DNA of 16,277 nucleotides, taken from assembly GCA_964546125.1 (NCBI GenBank), contig CAZJIS010000041.1, forward strand, positions 1 through 16,277, in the 5' to 3' direction. Below are positions 6,645 through 14,476 of this stretch, in pieces (position 1 is the first letter of the stretch; each line of letters starts with the position of its first letter). The translations under genes and the position numbers were made by a program. This DNA comes from Phil1 sp964546125. GTDB taxonomy: Bacteria; Bacillota; Clostridia; Christensenellales; CAG-138. Below the pieces are notes generated by a model that saw only the letters and a list, made by a program, of their open reading frames with translations, did no database searches and was not told the origin of the DNA.

Positions 6645-7926
6645 GGAAATCCTCGCCTGCCGCGAGCGGCGTGCCAAAACCCAGCGGACGCTGCTTGCGC
6701 ATCACCGGAGCGTCGCCTGTTTTACGATGAATATCCCGGGCGAAATCAAGCATACGCCGCTGATCGAATTCGCGTTCCGGCACGGCGTTGCGCACTTTGA
6801 GGCGCTTTTGCCCGCGCCCGCAAAGAAAATCATCGCCTGCGCACCTACGGGATGCGAAGCGTTTTTTGCTTTCGACATTGCGGCCGGGCGCATCAAGCAT
6901 GCGGCGCTCGCCGTTGAAGAGGGCGGGAGAGTCGGGCGGCTATACGACATCGACGTGCTTGATGATGTGGGCGAAAAGCTTTCGCGCGGGGAAGAGCGGC
7001 GCTGTATTGTGTGCGGCGGCCCTGTGCGCGCCTGTGCGCGCAGCCGCGCGCATGGGCTTGGGGAGCTTCTTTCGCGCGTCAATTCGATTTTGTGCGATTT
7101 TGCCGCGCAAAAACTCGCCGGTTATGCGCACGACGCGCTGCTCCTTGAAGTGAACGCTACGCCGAAGCCCGGCCTTGTGGACCGCGCGAACTGCGGCGCA
7201 CATCGAGACATGGACCTTTCAAGCTTTTATCGAAGCGCGGCGGCGATCCGCCCTCATTTTGAAAGCATGGCGCGCCTTGCGTTCAATGGATATGCGCAAG
7301 AACCGGAAGCGCTGATGCAAACGCTCCGCGTGCAGGGACTCGTCGCCGAACGGGCGATGCTTTTTGCAACCGGCGGCGTGAATGCGCACAAGGGCGCGAT
7401 TTTTTCAATGGGCCTCATCTTAGCGGGCGTAGCAATCTCGCTTAAAACCGAAGAAAAGGCGCTTATCGCCGCGGAGCGGCTTGCGCGCATAGGGCTTGCG
7501 GATGCGCTCGCGGCGGCGCGGGGAGAGCCTGCCACCAACGGGGAGCGCATCTATCAAAAAACCGGCGCGCTCGGCGCGCGTGGGGAGGCGGCCAAGGGAT
7601 TCCCGGCGGCGCGCGAAGCGCAAAAGGCGCTTGCGGGCTTCCTCGACCAGGGGTATTCCCTTGAAGATGCGGCTGTGCTGACGCTGCCCACCATCATGGA
7701 GACCCTTGAGGATACCAACTTGCTGCACCGGGGCGGGGAAGAGAGCCTGCGCTTTGCGCAGCGGAGCGCAGCGCATATCAACGCTTTACCGCCGGCGGAG
7801 CGCATGGCCGCACTTTGCGCGCTCGATGGCGCTTTCATCGCGCGCAACCTGAGCCCGGGCGGCTGTGCGGATGTGCTCGCGCTCGCTCTGCTCTTCCATG
7901 CGCTCGAGGCGCACGTTGTGCTTTAG
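6619..7926 (+). CDS. citXG: Fused CitXG: holo-citrate lyase synthase and triphosphoribosyl-dephospho-CoA synthase
   Basis: One 435-residue chain joins the two enzymes that mature CitD. Residues about 1-165 are CitX, the transferase that puts the prosthetic group on CitD Ser14: SLEEILACRERRAK (7-20), GRLYDIDVLD (106-115) and RRCIVCGGPVRACARSRAH (127-145). Residues about 168-435 are CitG, which makes 2'-(5''-triphosphoribosyl)-3'-dephospho-CoA from ATP and dephospho-CoA: EVNATPKPGLVDRANCGAHR (177-196), GVNAHKGAIFSMG (253-265), TNLLHRGG (366-373) and SPGGCADVLALALL (412-425). The same fusion is known in some other bacteria. The ATG at 6619 gives an N-terminus that aligns with CitX; it has no clear ribosome site, but it overlaps citC by 26 bases, so coupled translation is likely. 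It is the last gene of the operon, followed by a strong terminator. Confidence 0.93.
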   Translation: MIISKASLEEILACRERRAKTQRTLLAHHRSVACFTMNIPGEIKHTPLIEFAFRHGVAHFEALLPAPAKKIIACAPTGCEAFFAFDIAAGRIKHAALAVEEGGRVGRLYDIDVLDDVGEKLSRGEERRCIVCGGPVRACARSRAHGLGELLSRVNSILCDFAAQKLAGYAHDALLLEVNATPKPGLVDRANCGAHRDMDLSSFYRSAAAIRPHFESMARLAFNGYAQEPEALMQTLRVQGLVAERAMLFATGGVNAHKGAIFSMGLILAGVAISLKTEEKALIAAERLARIGLADALAAARGEPATNGERIYQKTGALGARGEAAKGFPAAREAQKALAGFLDQGYSLEDAAVLTLPTIMETLEDTNLLHRGGEESLRFAQRSAAHINALPPAERMAALCALDGAFIARNLSPGGCADVLALALLFHALEAHVVL

Positions 7927-7949
7927 GCGCAAAGCACGAGCATACTTTC

Positions 7950-7970
7950 AAAGCGGCGCGGCCGCTTTTT
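7950..7970. terminator. Rho-independent terminator ending the citrate lyase operon, possibly bidirectional
   Basis: AAAGCGGC (7950-7957) and GCCGCTTT (7961-7968) form a perfect 8-bp stem around a 3-base loop, with T5 at 7966-7970. The symmetry gives the minus strand a shorter T run, so it may also stop the convergent oxidoreductase gene ending at 8021. Confidence 0.88.
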
Positions 7971-8020
7971 GGCGCACTGTCAATGGTTGGGATGAGATGA
8001 AACAGCGGAAATAAATCGAA

Positions 8021-9319
8021 TCATTCGACGCGGCTTTGCTTCATTGCCGGGTTGTCGATCACGTGGCCGTGTTCATCGAAACGGGAACCGTGGCAGGGGC
8101 AATCGTAACTGTGTTCGGTTTCGTTCCAAACCAGCGCACAGCCCATGTGCGAGCAGCGCTTGAATGTAGGGATGACGAAATCTGCAAGCGTCACGCCGAG
8201 GTTCACGAGGAGCTGCGCACGCAGCATCGAACGCTGCGGCGAGAAAACGGGCGCATAGGGGTTCTGCTTGCCCTCAATGCGATCGGCAAGCAGTTGGGAG
8301 GCGACCATTGCGCTCGTCATGCCCCATTCATTGAAGCCGGTTGCAACGAAAAGTTCGGGCGTTGCGCGGCTATATAGGCCAATGTAGGGTACCCCGTCGA
8401 GGCTCATGCAGTCCTGCGCGGCCCAGGCGAATTTCTCATGTGCCATCGGAAACACATGGCGGATGAAGCCTCGCACCTGCTCAAACCCGCAGCCGCGGCC
8501 CGTGCGCCGGTCTCCGCCGCCCACGAGCAGAAGGTCGCCGACATTGCGAAAATACATGCCGTTTTCATCCATATTGACATAAGTTCCGCCGAGATCGGGC
8601 GCGTTCTCAAGCGCCACAATGTAGGAGCGCATTTGATAAAGCTTCATGAAATACAGACCGCGGCTGTTGATAAACGGAAAATGCGCGGCTATGACGATCT
8701 TCTTTGCGCGGATGGTTCCCCGATCCGTCACCACAAGATCGCGGTCGATGCGCTGCGCAAACGTATTTTCGCGGATGTTCAGCCCCTGCGCTATGCCATA
8801 GCAGAACTTGAGCGGGTGGAATGCCGCCATGTCGGGATAAATGACCGCCCCCGCAACGGGGAAGGGCAGGCGCGTTTTCGTCACGAATTGGGCGGGGAAG
8901 CCGAGGCGGCGCACGGTTTGCGCCTCGCGGCGCAGCGCGCGGTCGTCCATGCGGGAAAACATAAAAGAAGGCTTCTCCTCAAAATCGCAGGGGATATCGG
9001 CGCTAAGCGCGCGAAAGCGCTCCACCGCATCGAGGTTTGCTTTAAGGTATTGCCTCGCCTTCTCCTCGCCAAAGCGGCGGATGAGGTTTTCATAGAGCGT
9101 GTCGTGCTGGGCGGTGAGCACCGCTGTGGTTCCTTGCGTGGTACCCGAACCGATGCGCTTTGCTTCAATGAGCAGGTAATCGACATTGCGCTGGTGAAGT
9201 TCTTTTGCTAACAGTACGCCCGCCATGCCGCCGCCGATGATGAGCACGTCGCACGCCGCATCTCCCGAGAGCTGCGGGAAATCTGGTCTTTCAACGGTTT
9301 TACTCCAAAGCGAATCCAT
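8021..9319 (-). CDS. FAD-dependent oxidoreductase (DAO fold) with C-terminal Rieske [2Fe-2S] domain, YhfW-like
   Basis: The 432-residue protein begins with a Rossmann FAD site, CDVLIIGGGMAGVLLAKEL (23-41), then RIGSGTTQGTTAVLTAQHDT, a motif of the glycine-oxidase/DAO-like group seen in B. subtilis YhfW. The C-terminal 48 residues form a compact Rieske domain: CSHMGC (389-394) and CPCHGS (407-412). These hold both cluster ligand pairs (Cys389/His391, Cys407/His410) and the usual disulfide cysteines (394, 409), so the cluster should be functional. The substrate is unknown for this family. No signal peptide is visible, so it is probably cytoplasmic. The start at 9319 follows GGAAGG by 5 bases; the longer frame from 9424 runs into lonB and has no support. 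It lies 20 bases after lonB in the same direction and is likely co-transcribed. Confidence 0.9.
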   Translation of the reverse strand: MDSLWSKTVERPDFPQLSGDAACDVLIIGGGMAGVLLAKELHQRNVDYLLIEAKRIGSGTTQGTTAVLTAQHDTLYENLIRRFGEEKARQYLKANLDAVERFRALSADIPCDFEEKPSFMFSRMDDRALRREAQTVRRLGFPAQFVTKTRLPFPVAGAVIYPDMAAFHPLKFCYGIAQGLNIRENTFAQRIDRDLVVTDRGTIRAKKIVIAAHFPFINSRGLYFMKLYQMRSYIVALENAPDLGGTYVNMDENGMYFRNVGDLLLVGGGDRRTGRGCGFEQVRGFIRHVFPMAHEKFAWAAQDCMSLDGVPYIGLYSRATPELFVATGFNEWGMTSAMVASQLLADRIEGKQNPYAPVFSPQRSMLRAQLLVNLGVTLADFVIPTFKRCSHMGCALVWNETEHSYDCPCHGSRFDEHGHVIDNPAMKQSRVE

Positions 9320-9339
9320 ATTTTCCTTCCGATTTTCTA

Positions 9340-11022
9340 TCAAGCTTCGTGCGCCGCAAGCGGGCATGCGCCCTCCGGCCACGGCTCCTCGTGGGGGATA
9401 GCAAAGGCCGTGCGCATGACGCAAACGATATCCGCAGCAGGCACGATGCGCGCGGGAAGGGTCGCAAAGCTTTCCTCATAGTTTACCTCGGGGATGATGA
9501 CGAGCTTGGCGCCGGCTTCGACGGCGGCCGCAAGCTTATTGGCAACGCCCCCCACGGGCCGCACATCGCCGCGCGCGGTAATCTCGCCCGTGAGGGCAAG
9601 CAGGGGAACGGGCGGGCGCCCCGTGAGCGCGCTCATGAGCGCCACGCAAAACGCGATACCTGCGCTCGGTCCATCCATGGGGATGCCGCCGGGCACGTTG
9701 AAGCTGATGTCATAATCGCGGCAATCGAAATTGAAACAGCGTAAAAACGCCTCGCACGCGGTTTCGGCGGAAACGCGCGCCGTGCCCTTGCGGCGCAGCT
9801 TCCTGCCTTGCACCTCGAGTTCTTCCTCTTCGATCATGCCGCCAAGCGAAAGCGTGCCCATGCCGCGCGTGGTGCGCGCTGCGCTGCACTCAAGCTCGAT
9901 TACCGCGCCCTGGCCCGCGCTTGCGACCGCGAGGCCCGCGCATACGCCCACGCGGGGAACCTGCGCAATGCGTGGCACGATGTGCCGCGTGTGGCGGCAG
10001 ACCTGGGCCACCCACAGCACATCGCTTTCAAGGATGCGAAAGCGCCCCTCTTCCATCGCAGCGCCGCCCGCGAGCTGCACGATGTTCACCGCATCCCTCC
10101 CGGAGTCGCTGTGCTGCGCGCAGGCGGCAACGGCGCAGGCATCCATGCTAAGGCCGATGCGCTCGGCCGCGCCCAGGGCGATTGTCATCAGTTCTTTTTC
10201 CCCGAGGGGGCGGAAAAACAATTCAACGCAGCGCGAACGGAGCGCGGGGGAGAGGTCTTCGGGGTTCCGTGTGGTCGCCCCCACGAGGCGAAAGTCCGCG
10301 GGTAGGCCGTTGCGGAAAATATCGTGAATGTGCGGAGGGATGGCGGCGTTATCGGGCGCATAATAAGCGCTGTCGAAAAACACGCGCCGGTCTTCGAGCA
10401 CTTTGAGCAGCTTATTCATCTGCACCGGGTGCAGCTCGCCGATCTCATCGAGAAAGAGCACGCCGCAATGCGCGCGTGTGACCGCGCCTGGTTTTGGCTG
10501 CGGCACGCCCTGCGTGCCGAGCACGCCCGCGCCCTGGTAGATGGGGTCATGCACAGAGCCAATGAGAGGGTCTGCGATGGAGCGCTCGTCAAAGCGCACG
10601 CAGGTGGCGTCCATCTCGACAAAGCAGCTCGCGGCGTCAAACGGGGAGTCGGGCCGGCGCTTGGCTTCCTCAAGCACGAGGCGCGCCGCGCAGGTCTTGC
10701 CGATGCCCGGCGGTCCATAGATGATGACGTGCTGCGGGTTGGGGCCGCACATCGCGGCGCGCAGCGCGCGGATGCCTTCCTCTTGGCCGATGATGTCCTC
10801 CATGCGCGTGGGGCGCGTTTTTTCAGAAAGAGGTACGTTGAGCGCACGCGCGCGCATGGCGCGCAAATCGCGCAGTTCGCGGTCTTCCTCTCGCGGTTTC
10901 ACCTTGACCGGCGCGCGCTTTTTTGTAACCCCGGCCGCGCGTGCGCTTTGCCGTTTGGCCAAAAACCAATAAATACCCACGCATACAAGAATCTGCACGA
11001 TCATCCACACGGCGACATCCAT
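9340..11022 (-). CDS. lonB: Membrane-anchored ATP-dependent Lon-type protease LonB
   Basis: LonB is an AAA+ serine protease; in Bacillus it acts in the forespore. This 560-residue protein (B. subtilis LonB is of similar size) has an N-terminal membrane helix (about 4-22), a charged linker, then an AAA+ module: Walker A GPPGIGKT (103-110), Walker B VLFLDEIGEL (188-197) and the arginine region LSPALRSRC (257-265). The Lon peptidase domain (about 355-540) holds the Ser453/Lys496 dyad in MDGPSAGIAF (449-458) and GGVANKLAAAVEAGAKLVII (491-510). There is no large N-terminal substrate domain, which separates it from LonA. The start is well supported: GGAGG (11034-11030) lies 7 bases upstream. I could not find a convincing sporulation sigma promoter in the upstream 130 bases. 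The oxidoreductase gene follows after 20 bases. Confidence 0.93.
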   Translation of the reverse strand: MDVAVWMIVQILVCVGIYWFLAKRQSARAAGVTKKRAPVKVKPREEDRELRDLRAMRARALNVPLSEKTRPTRMEDIIGQEEGIRALRAAMCGPNPQHVIIYGPPGIGKTCAARLVLEEAKRRPDSPFDAASCFVEMDATCVRFDERSIADPLIGSVHDPIYQGAGVLGTQGVPQPKPGAVTRAHCGVLFLDEIGELHPVQMNKLLKVLEDRRVFFDSAYYAPDNAAIPPHIHDIFRNGLPADFRLVGATTRNPEDLSPALRSRCVELFFRPLGEKELMTIALGAAERIGLSMDACAVAACAQHSDSGRDAVNIVQLAGGAAMEEGRFRILESDVLWVAQVCRHTRHIVPRIAQVPRVGVCAGLAVASAGQGAVIELECSAARTTRGMGTLSLGGMIEEEELEVQGRKLRRKGTARVSAETACEAFLRCFNFDCRDYDISFNVPGGIPMDGPSAGIAFCVALMSALTGRPPVPLLALTGEITARGDVRPVGGVANKLAAAVEAGAKLVIIPEVNYEESFATLPARIVPAADIVCVMRTAFAIPHEEPWPEGACPLAAHEA

Positions 11023-11098
11023 TGCACAACCTCCGAACGATTTTCGTTTCTAGTCTGTTCGAATTTCCGGCGCTGCGCACGAGTAAAATGTTGTTAAA

Positions 11099-11131
11099 CA
11101 AAATAAAACGCGGCCGTCCGAAAACAGCCGC
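11099..11131 (-). terminator. Rho-independent terminator after the YcaQ-like gene
   Basis: On the minus strand an 8-bp stem (11131-11124 with 11117-11110, one T-G pair) closes a 6-base loop and is followed by TTTTATTTTGT. It begins 22 bases after the stop at 11153. The rest of 11023-11152 contains only the lonB leader and a small TTGTTTAACAA palindrome. Confidence 0.75.
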
Positions 11132-11152
11132 TGCAAGAAAAGCGCGATTGCG

Positions 11153-12316
11153 CTAGCTCCGGTCGAACCTTTCGAGCCGCCGCACGCAAGAGTCAATGTT
11201 TTTTGCAAGCGCTTTTGTTGGGCGTATGCCCTGTTCATACCAAATGTTTTTTAAGATCATCGAGCCTTTATCCCGCGCAAGCTCGACGCGCGCGACAAAG
11301 CGGTCGCCAACGAGCACAGGAAGCGCGTAATGCGCGTATTTGCGCTTTTGAGGGGGCGTATAAATTTCCCATTTATAATCGAAATCAAAGAGCGCCCGAA
11401 TGAGCTTTCTGTCCCAAAGGGCGTTGTCGAGGGGGGCGATGAATTCGCACCGCCCGACGGGCGCAGTTTCGGCGCGAATGCGATCGATAAGCGCGGCCTC
11501 TGCCGCGCGGCAGTAGAGCGGCTCGCCGATGCCCTCAACCCGAAGCTCTGTGAGCTTTCCCTCGCCAAGCAGCGCATCGAACGCCCCGCTGCGCGAGGCG
11601 GCGTTCATGCCGGGAATCGTGAGCCACGCGTCCGAGGCGCGGTTCCACATCAGCCCTACGGAGCCAATCCTGCGTTCCACGCGCCAGGCCAGGTGCTCCG
11701 CATCTTTGGGATGCGGTTCGGGCGCATCGAGGATCTCTTTGGGGATGCAGTTTTCGGCAAGATCAAAATAGCGAATCGCGCCTTTTTTGTGGTGGATGGC
11801 AAGCTCGCCGCAAAGGTACATCTGCTCGAGCGCCGCGCGGGAAAGGCGTGCATCCCTCCAGAACCACGAAACCTTTTCGTCGTAATCGAGTTCGGCTGAG
11901 CACAGCGGCCCACGCTGCGTGAGCTCCTGTGCAATTGCGGCGCGCACGGCGGCGATCTCCTCGCGGCTGCGTTCATGCGCATGGCAGCGGGCGCGGTAAC
12001 GCTTGAAATACGGCCAATCCTCAACCGGGAAGATGCAAAGGTTTTTATCGAAATAATCGACGAGCATGCGGTCTTTGTAAAGCAGTTCGTAAAACGCCGT
12101 TTTGGTGAGATTTTTAACGCGCGCGTGCAGCACGAGTTCCGCGTTTTTACCGCACACGTCCACGGGGTCGAACTGCACGCATCTCACAGAGCGGATATAA
12201 TCGAGCGCGCCCTGCTTTCCTTCGTAGCGGTGCGCGCCCCAAAGCCCCTGCTTAAAAAGCAAAAAACGCCTTGCTTCTTCGGTTGTAAGTTCGATAGGAT
12301 GCCGCATGCGCGTCAC
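11153..12316 (-). CDS. YcaQ-like winged-helix DNA glycosylase
   Basis: This protein of about 387 residues belongs to the HTH_42 family (YcaQ/AlkZ), whose studied members remove bulky alkylated bases and unhook interstrand crosslinks. It opens with LTTEEARRFLLFKQGLWG (10-27), the usual N-terminal helix. The catalytic Q-x-D pattern is VQFD (47-50; Gln48, Asp50), which points to the YcaQ-like rather than the antibiotic-cluster AlkZ (QxQ) branch. Later blocks SVGLMWNRASDAWLTIPGM and FDFDYKWEIYTPPQKRKYAH are typical of the family. The start is either the GTG at 12316, which overlaps the preceding stop as GTGA, or the ATG at 12307; neither has a clear ribosome site, so translational coupling with the lipoprotein gene is likely. 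Activity on crosslinks is inferred from family, not seen. Confidence 0.85.
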   Translation of the reverse strand: MTRMRHPIELTTEEARRFLLFKQGLWGAHRYEGKQGALDYIRSVRCVQFDPVDVCGKNAELVLHARVKNLTKTAFYELLYKDRMLVDYFDKNLCIFPVEDWPYFKRYRARCHAHERSREEIAAVRAAIAQELTQRGPLCSAELDYDEKVSWFWRDARLSRAALEQMYLCGELAIHHKKGAIRYFDLAENCIPKEILDAPEPHPKDAEHLAWRVERRIGSVGLMWNRASDAWLTIPGMNAASRSGAFDALLGEGKLTELRVEGIGEPLYCRAAEAALIDRIRAETAPVGRCEFIAPLDNALWDRKLIRALFDFDYKWEIYTPPQKRKYAHYALPVLVGDRFVARVELARDKGSMILKNIWYEQGIRPTKALAKNIDSCVRRLERFDRS

Positions 12317-13065
12317 AGGTCAAAACCGAACGCAGCGGATTTGAAGCTTGCCGCGCGCGCGCCAAGATCGGAGAGCGGAAAATCCCGCATGTTGATGACA
12401 AAGTTCTTCGCATCCCCCTGTTCGAGCACGGCGTTCTTGGTGAAATACCATGCGCCGAGAAACGTTCCCGCCTCATCATAAAAGCCGACGTAAACGATGT
12501 TCATCGAGCAGCCCGCCTCCGAGGTGCATGAAAGCCTGCCCGAGAGCGTGGAAAAGCCCGGGTAATTATCGGCGACATAGAGCTGATCCACTTCAAGAGC
12601 GACTGTGGGGGCTGCGGCCTCCACGACGGTGAGGGAAGCTGTGAGGGAAATGTTCGCACCGGGCAATGCGCTCTGCCCGCCTATCCATATGGTCGCAAAG
12701 GAGGTTTCACCCGGCAGAACGATCGTATATTCGCCAAGCGGCGGCACATAATCATGCTCGAGCTTGCCGGAATCGAGCGTGAAGGAGAAATGCGCCTTGG
12801 AGAGGATGATCGGGCAATTCCCGGTGTTTTCATATTCGATCGCGCCGTAGATCGCGGGCCCCTGCGCACCCTCAAAAACATAGGCCGCGGAGGCAGTGAT
12901 CTTCACGCCCGCGTCGCGCCCATAGGGGGCGGGCGTTTTCTGCGTCATGGGGGCCGTCGGCTCGATTTCAAGCGCGTCCACAACTTGCCCGTCGCCGCTT
13001 TTGCAGGCGAAGAACAGGGGGAGCAGCACGCAGAGGATGAAAGGGAGAACGCAGAGCTTTTTCAT
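12313..13065 (-). CDS. Small secreted lipoprotein with two beta-rich domains, function unknown
   Basis: The 250-residue product starts MKKLCVLPFILCVLLPLFFA and then Cys21, a lipoprotein signal peptide whose lipobox (FFAC) is slightly off consensus. The following KSGDGQ and a proline/threonine linker lead to two beta-strand-rich repeats: about 52-150 (GVKITASAAYVFEGAQGPAI) and about 155-250 (LEVDQLYVADNYPGFSTLSG). Their alternating pattern and the YENTGNCPIIL and FLGAWYFTKN segments resemble FxLYD/immunoglobulin-like domains of Firmicute surface lipoproteins, but I do not recognise a named family. The ATG at 13065 directly gives the signal peptide; upstream GTG/ATG codons at 13104 and 13101 would spoil it and lack a ribosome site. 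The gene overlaps the YcaQ-like gene by four bases. Its promoter sits so close that the mRNA may be leaderless. Confidence 0.78.
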   Translation of the reverse strand: MKKLCVLPFILCVLLPLFFACKSGDGQVVDALEIEPTAPMTQKTPAPYGRDAGVKITASAAYVFEGAQGPAIYGAIEYENTGNCPIILSKAHFSFTLDSGKLEHDYVPPLGEYTIVLPGETSFATIWIGGQSALPGANISLTASLTVVEAAAPTVALEVDQLYVADNYPGFSTLSGRLSCTSEAGCSMNIVYVGFYDEAGTFLGAWYFTKNAVLEQGDAKNFVINMRDFPLSDLGARAASFKSAAFGFDL

Positions 13066-13071
13066 AAGGCG

Positions 13072-13100
13072 ATTATAACACGCAGGGTTCAAACCGTCCA
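13072..13100 (-). promoter_or_regulatory. Extended -10 promoter of the lipoprotein gene
   Basis: On the minus strand TGGACG (13100-13095) and TATAAT (13077-13072) are 17 bases apart, and TGT directly precedes the -10 box (extended -10). Only six bases separate TATAAT from the ATG at 13065, which would put the start of transcription at or next to the start codon. Confidence 0.6.
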
Positions 13101-13135
13101 TCACGGCAGGCGGGGGAGCTGATAAATTAAAGAGT

Positions 13136-13163
13136 TTGCAATATACTGCGGATGTGTTAAAAT
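13136..13163 (+). promoter_or_regulatory. Promoter of the pgk-tpiA-gpmI operon
   Basis: TTGCAA (13136-13141) and TAAAAT (13158-13163) are 16 bases apart, with TGT directly before the -10 box. The predicted start near 13170 gives a leader of about 65 bases with no recognised riboswitch or clear operator. Confidence 0.65.
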
Positions 13164-13234
13164 GATAACGGCTTAAAAACGACGCTGCCCAAAGGGATCG
13201 CGATAAGAATCATTTTTGCTGGGAGGTTGCCTAT

Positions 13235-14422
13235 ATGGCTAAAAAAACTATCGAGGACATCGATGTTCGCGGCAAGCGCGTGCTGCTGCGCGTAGACTAC
13301 AACGTTCCGCTTACGGAGAACCGCGAGGTGGCGGATGACAAGCGGATCACCGCCTCGTTCCCCACGGTGCAGTATCTCATCGACAACGATGCAAAGCTCA
13401 TTATCTGCTCCCACTTGGGTCGGCCCGACGGGGAGGTGAAAGAGGAATTCTCCTTAGCGCCCGTTGCGCGGCGCTTAGCCGAGCTTCTGCCCGGCGTGAA
13501 GGTCGCGATGGCGCCCGATTGCATCGGCCCCGAAACGCAGGCGATGGCCGCGGCGCTCGGCGAGGGCGAAATTCTGCTCCTCGAAAACCTGCGCTTCCAT
13601 AAGGGCGAAGAAAAGAATGATCCTGCTTTTGCAAAAGAGCTTGCCTCGCTTGCCGATGTTTATGTTTCCGATGCGTTTGGCACCGTACACCGTGCGCACG
13701 CCTCGACGGTGGGCGTTGCGCAGTATCTGCCGGCGGTGGCGGGCTTCCTCATCGGCAAGGAACTTTCGGTTATGGGCGAGGCGCTCGAGCATCCTGTGCG
13801 GCCGTTCGTCGCGATCCTCGGCGGGGCCAAAGTTTCAGATAAGATCGGCGTAATCAAAAACCTTCTTGATAAATGCGACACGCTGCTCATCGGCGGCGGC
13901 ATGGCGTTCACGTTCTTCACGGCACTCGGGTGGGATGTGAGCGCGTCGCTTCTCGATGCGCAAAGCGTCGGCCTTGCGGGCGAACTGATGGACGAAGCGA
14001 GGGCGAAGGGCGTGAAGCTTCTTCTTCCGGTCGACACGGTCGTTGCCGAGAAGTTTGCGGCGGATGCCGCCCACTATACGGCCGTACCGAGCGCCATCCC
14101 CTCCGGCTGGATCGGGGTTGACATCGGCGAAAAGACGCGCGAGCTATTCGCTGCGGAAATTAAAAAAGCAAAGACCGTTATCTGGAACGGCCCTATGGGC
14201 GTCTTCGAGTTCCCTGCGTTTGCCAAAGGCACCGCCGCCATCGCCAAGGCCTGCACAGAATGCGGGGGAACGACCATCGTCGGCGGCGGCGACTCCGCGT
14301 CGGCCGTGAAAAAGCTTGGTTTTGCTAAGGGCATCACCCATATCTCCACCGGCGGCGGCGCAAGCCTCGAGTTCCTCGAGGGAAAGGAACTGCCGGGTGT
14401 CGCGGCGCTCAACGATAAGTAG
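13235..14422 (+). CDS. pgk: Phosphoglycerate kinase
   Basis: Pgk transfers the phosphate of 1,3-bisphosphoglycerate to ADP in glycolysis. The 395-residue length is standard. Signatures in order: LLRVDYNVPL (17-26), Arg37 in DDKRI, SHLGRPDG (59-66), LLLENLRFHKGEE (114-126), DAFGTVHRAHAS (146-157), the nucleotide-site GGAKVSDK (196-203), WNGPMGVFEF (317-326) and GGGDSASAV (350-358). All the usual substrate and nucleotide residues are present. The ATG at 13235 follows GGGAGG (13221-13226) by 8 bases. It is first in an operon with tpiA, 54 bases downstream, and gpmI. In many Firmicutes the gap gene precedes pgk; here a divergent lipoprotein gene does, so gap must lie elsewhere. Confidence 0.97.
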   Translation: MAKKTIEDIDVRGKRVLLRVDYNVPLTENREVADDKRITASFPTVQYLIDNDAKLIICSHLGRPDGEVKEEFSLAPVARRLAELLPGVKVAMAPDCIGPETQAMAAALGEGEILLLENLRFHKGEEKNDPAFAKELASLADVYVSDAFGTVHRAHASTVGVAQYLPAVAGFLIGKELSVMGEALEHPVRPFVAILGGAKVSDKIGVIKNLLDKCDTLLIGGGMAFTFFTALGWDVSASLLDAQSVGLAGELMDEARAKGVKLLLPVDTVVAEKFAADAAHYTAVPSAIPSGWIGVDIGEKTRELFAAEIKKAKTVIWNGPMGVFEFPAFAKGTAAIAKACTECGGTTIVGGGDSASAVKKLGFAKGITHISTGGGASLEFLEGKELPGVAALNDK

Positions 14423-14476
14423 AGTAAGCGATGACGAAGAAGCAGCGGTGAATAACAACAGGTTAAGGAGAATGAC

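Noticed and set aside
9320..9424. A longer N-terminus of the Rieske oxidoreductase reaching 9424
   Set aside because: It would overlap the 3' end of lonB by about 85 bases; the ATG at 9319 has GGAAGG 5 bases upstream and leads directly into the FAD-binding fold.
11023..11152. A forespore (sigma-F or sigma-G) promoter in front of lonB
   Set aside because: A GTTTA-like box can be found on the minus strand, but no matching downstream box lies at the correct spacing, so I do not call it.
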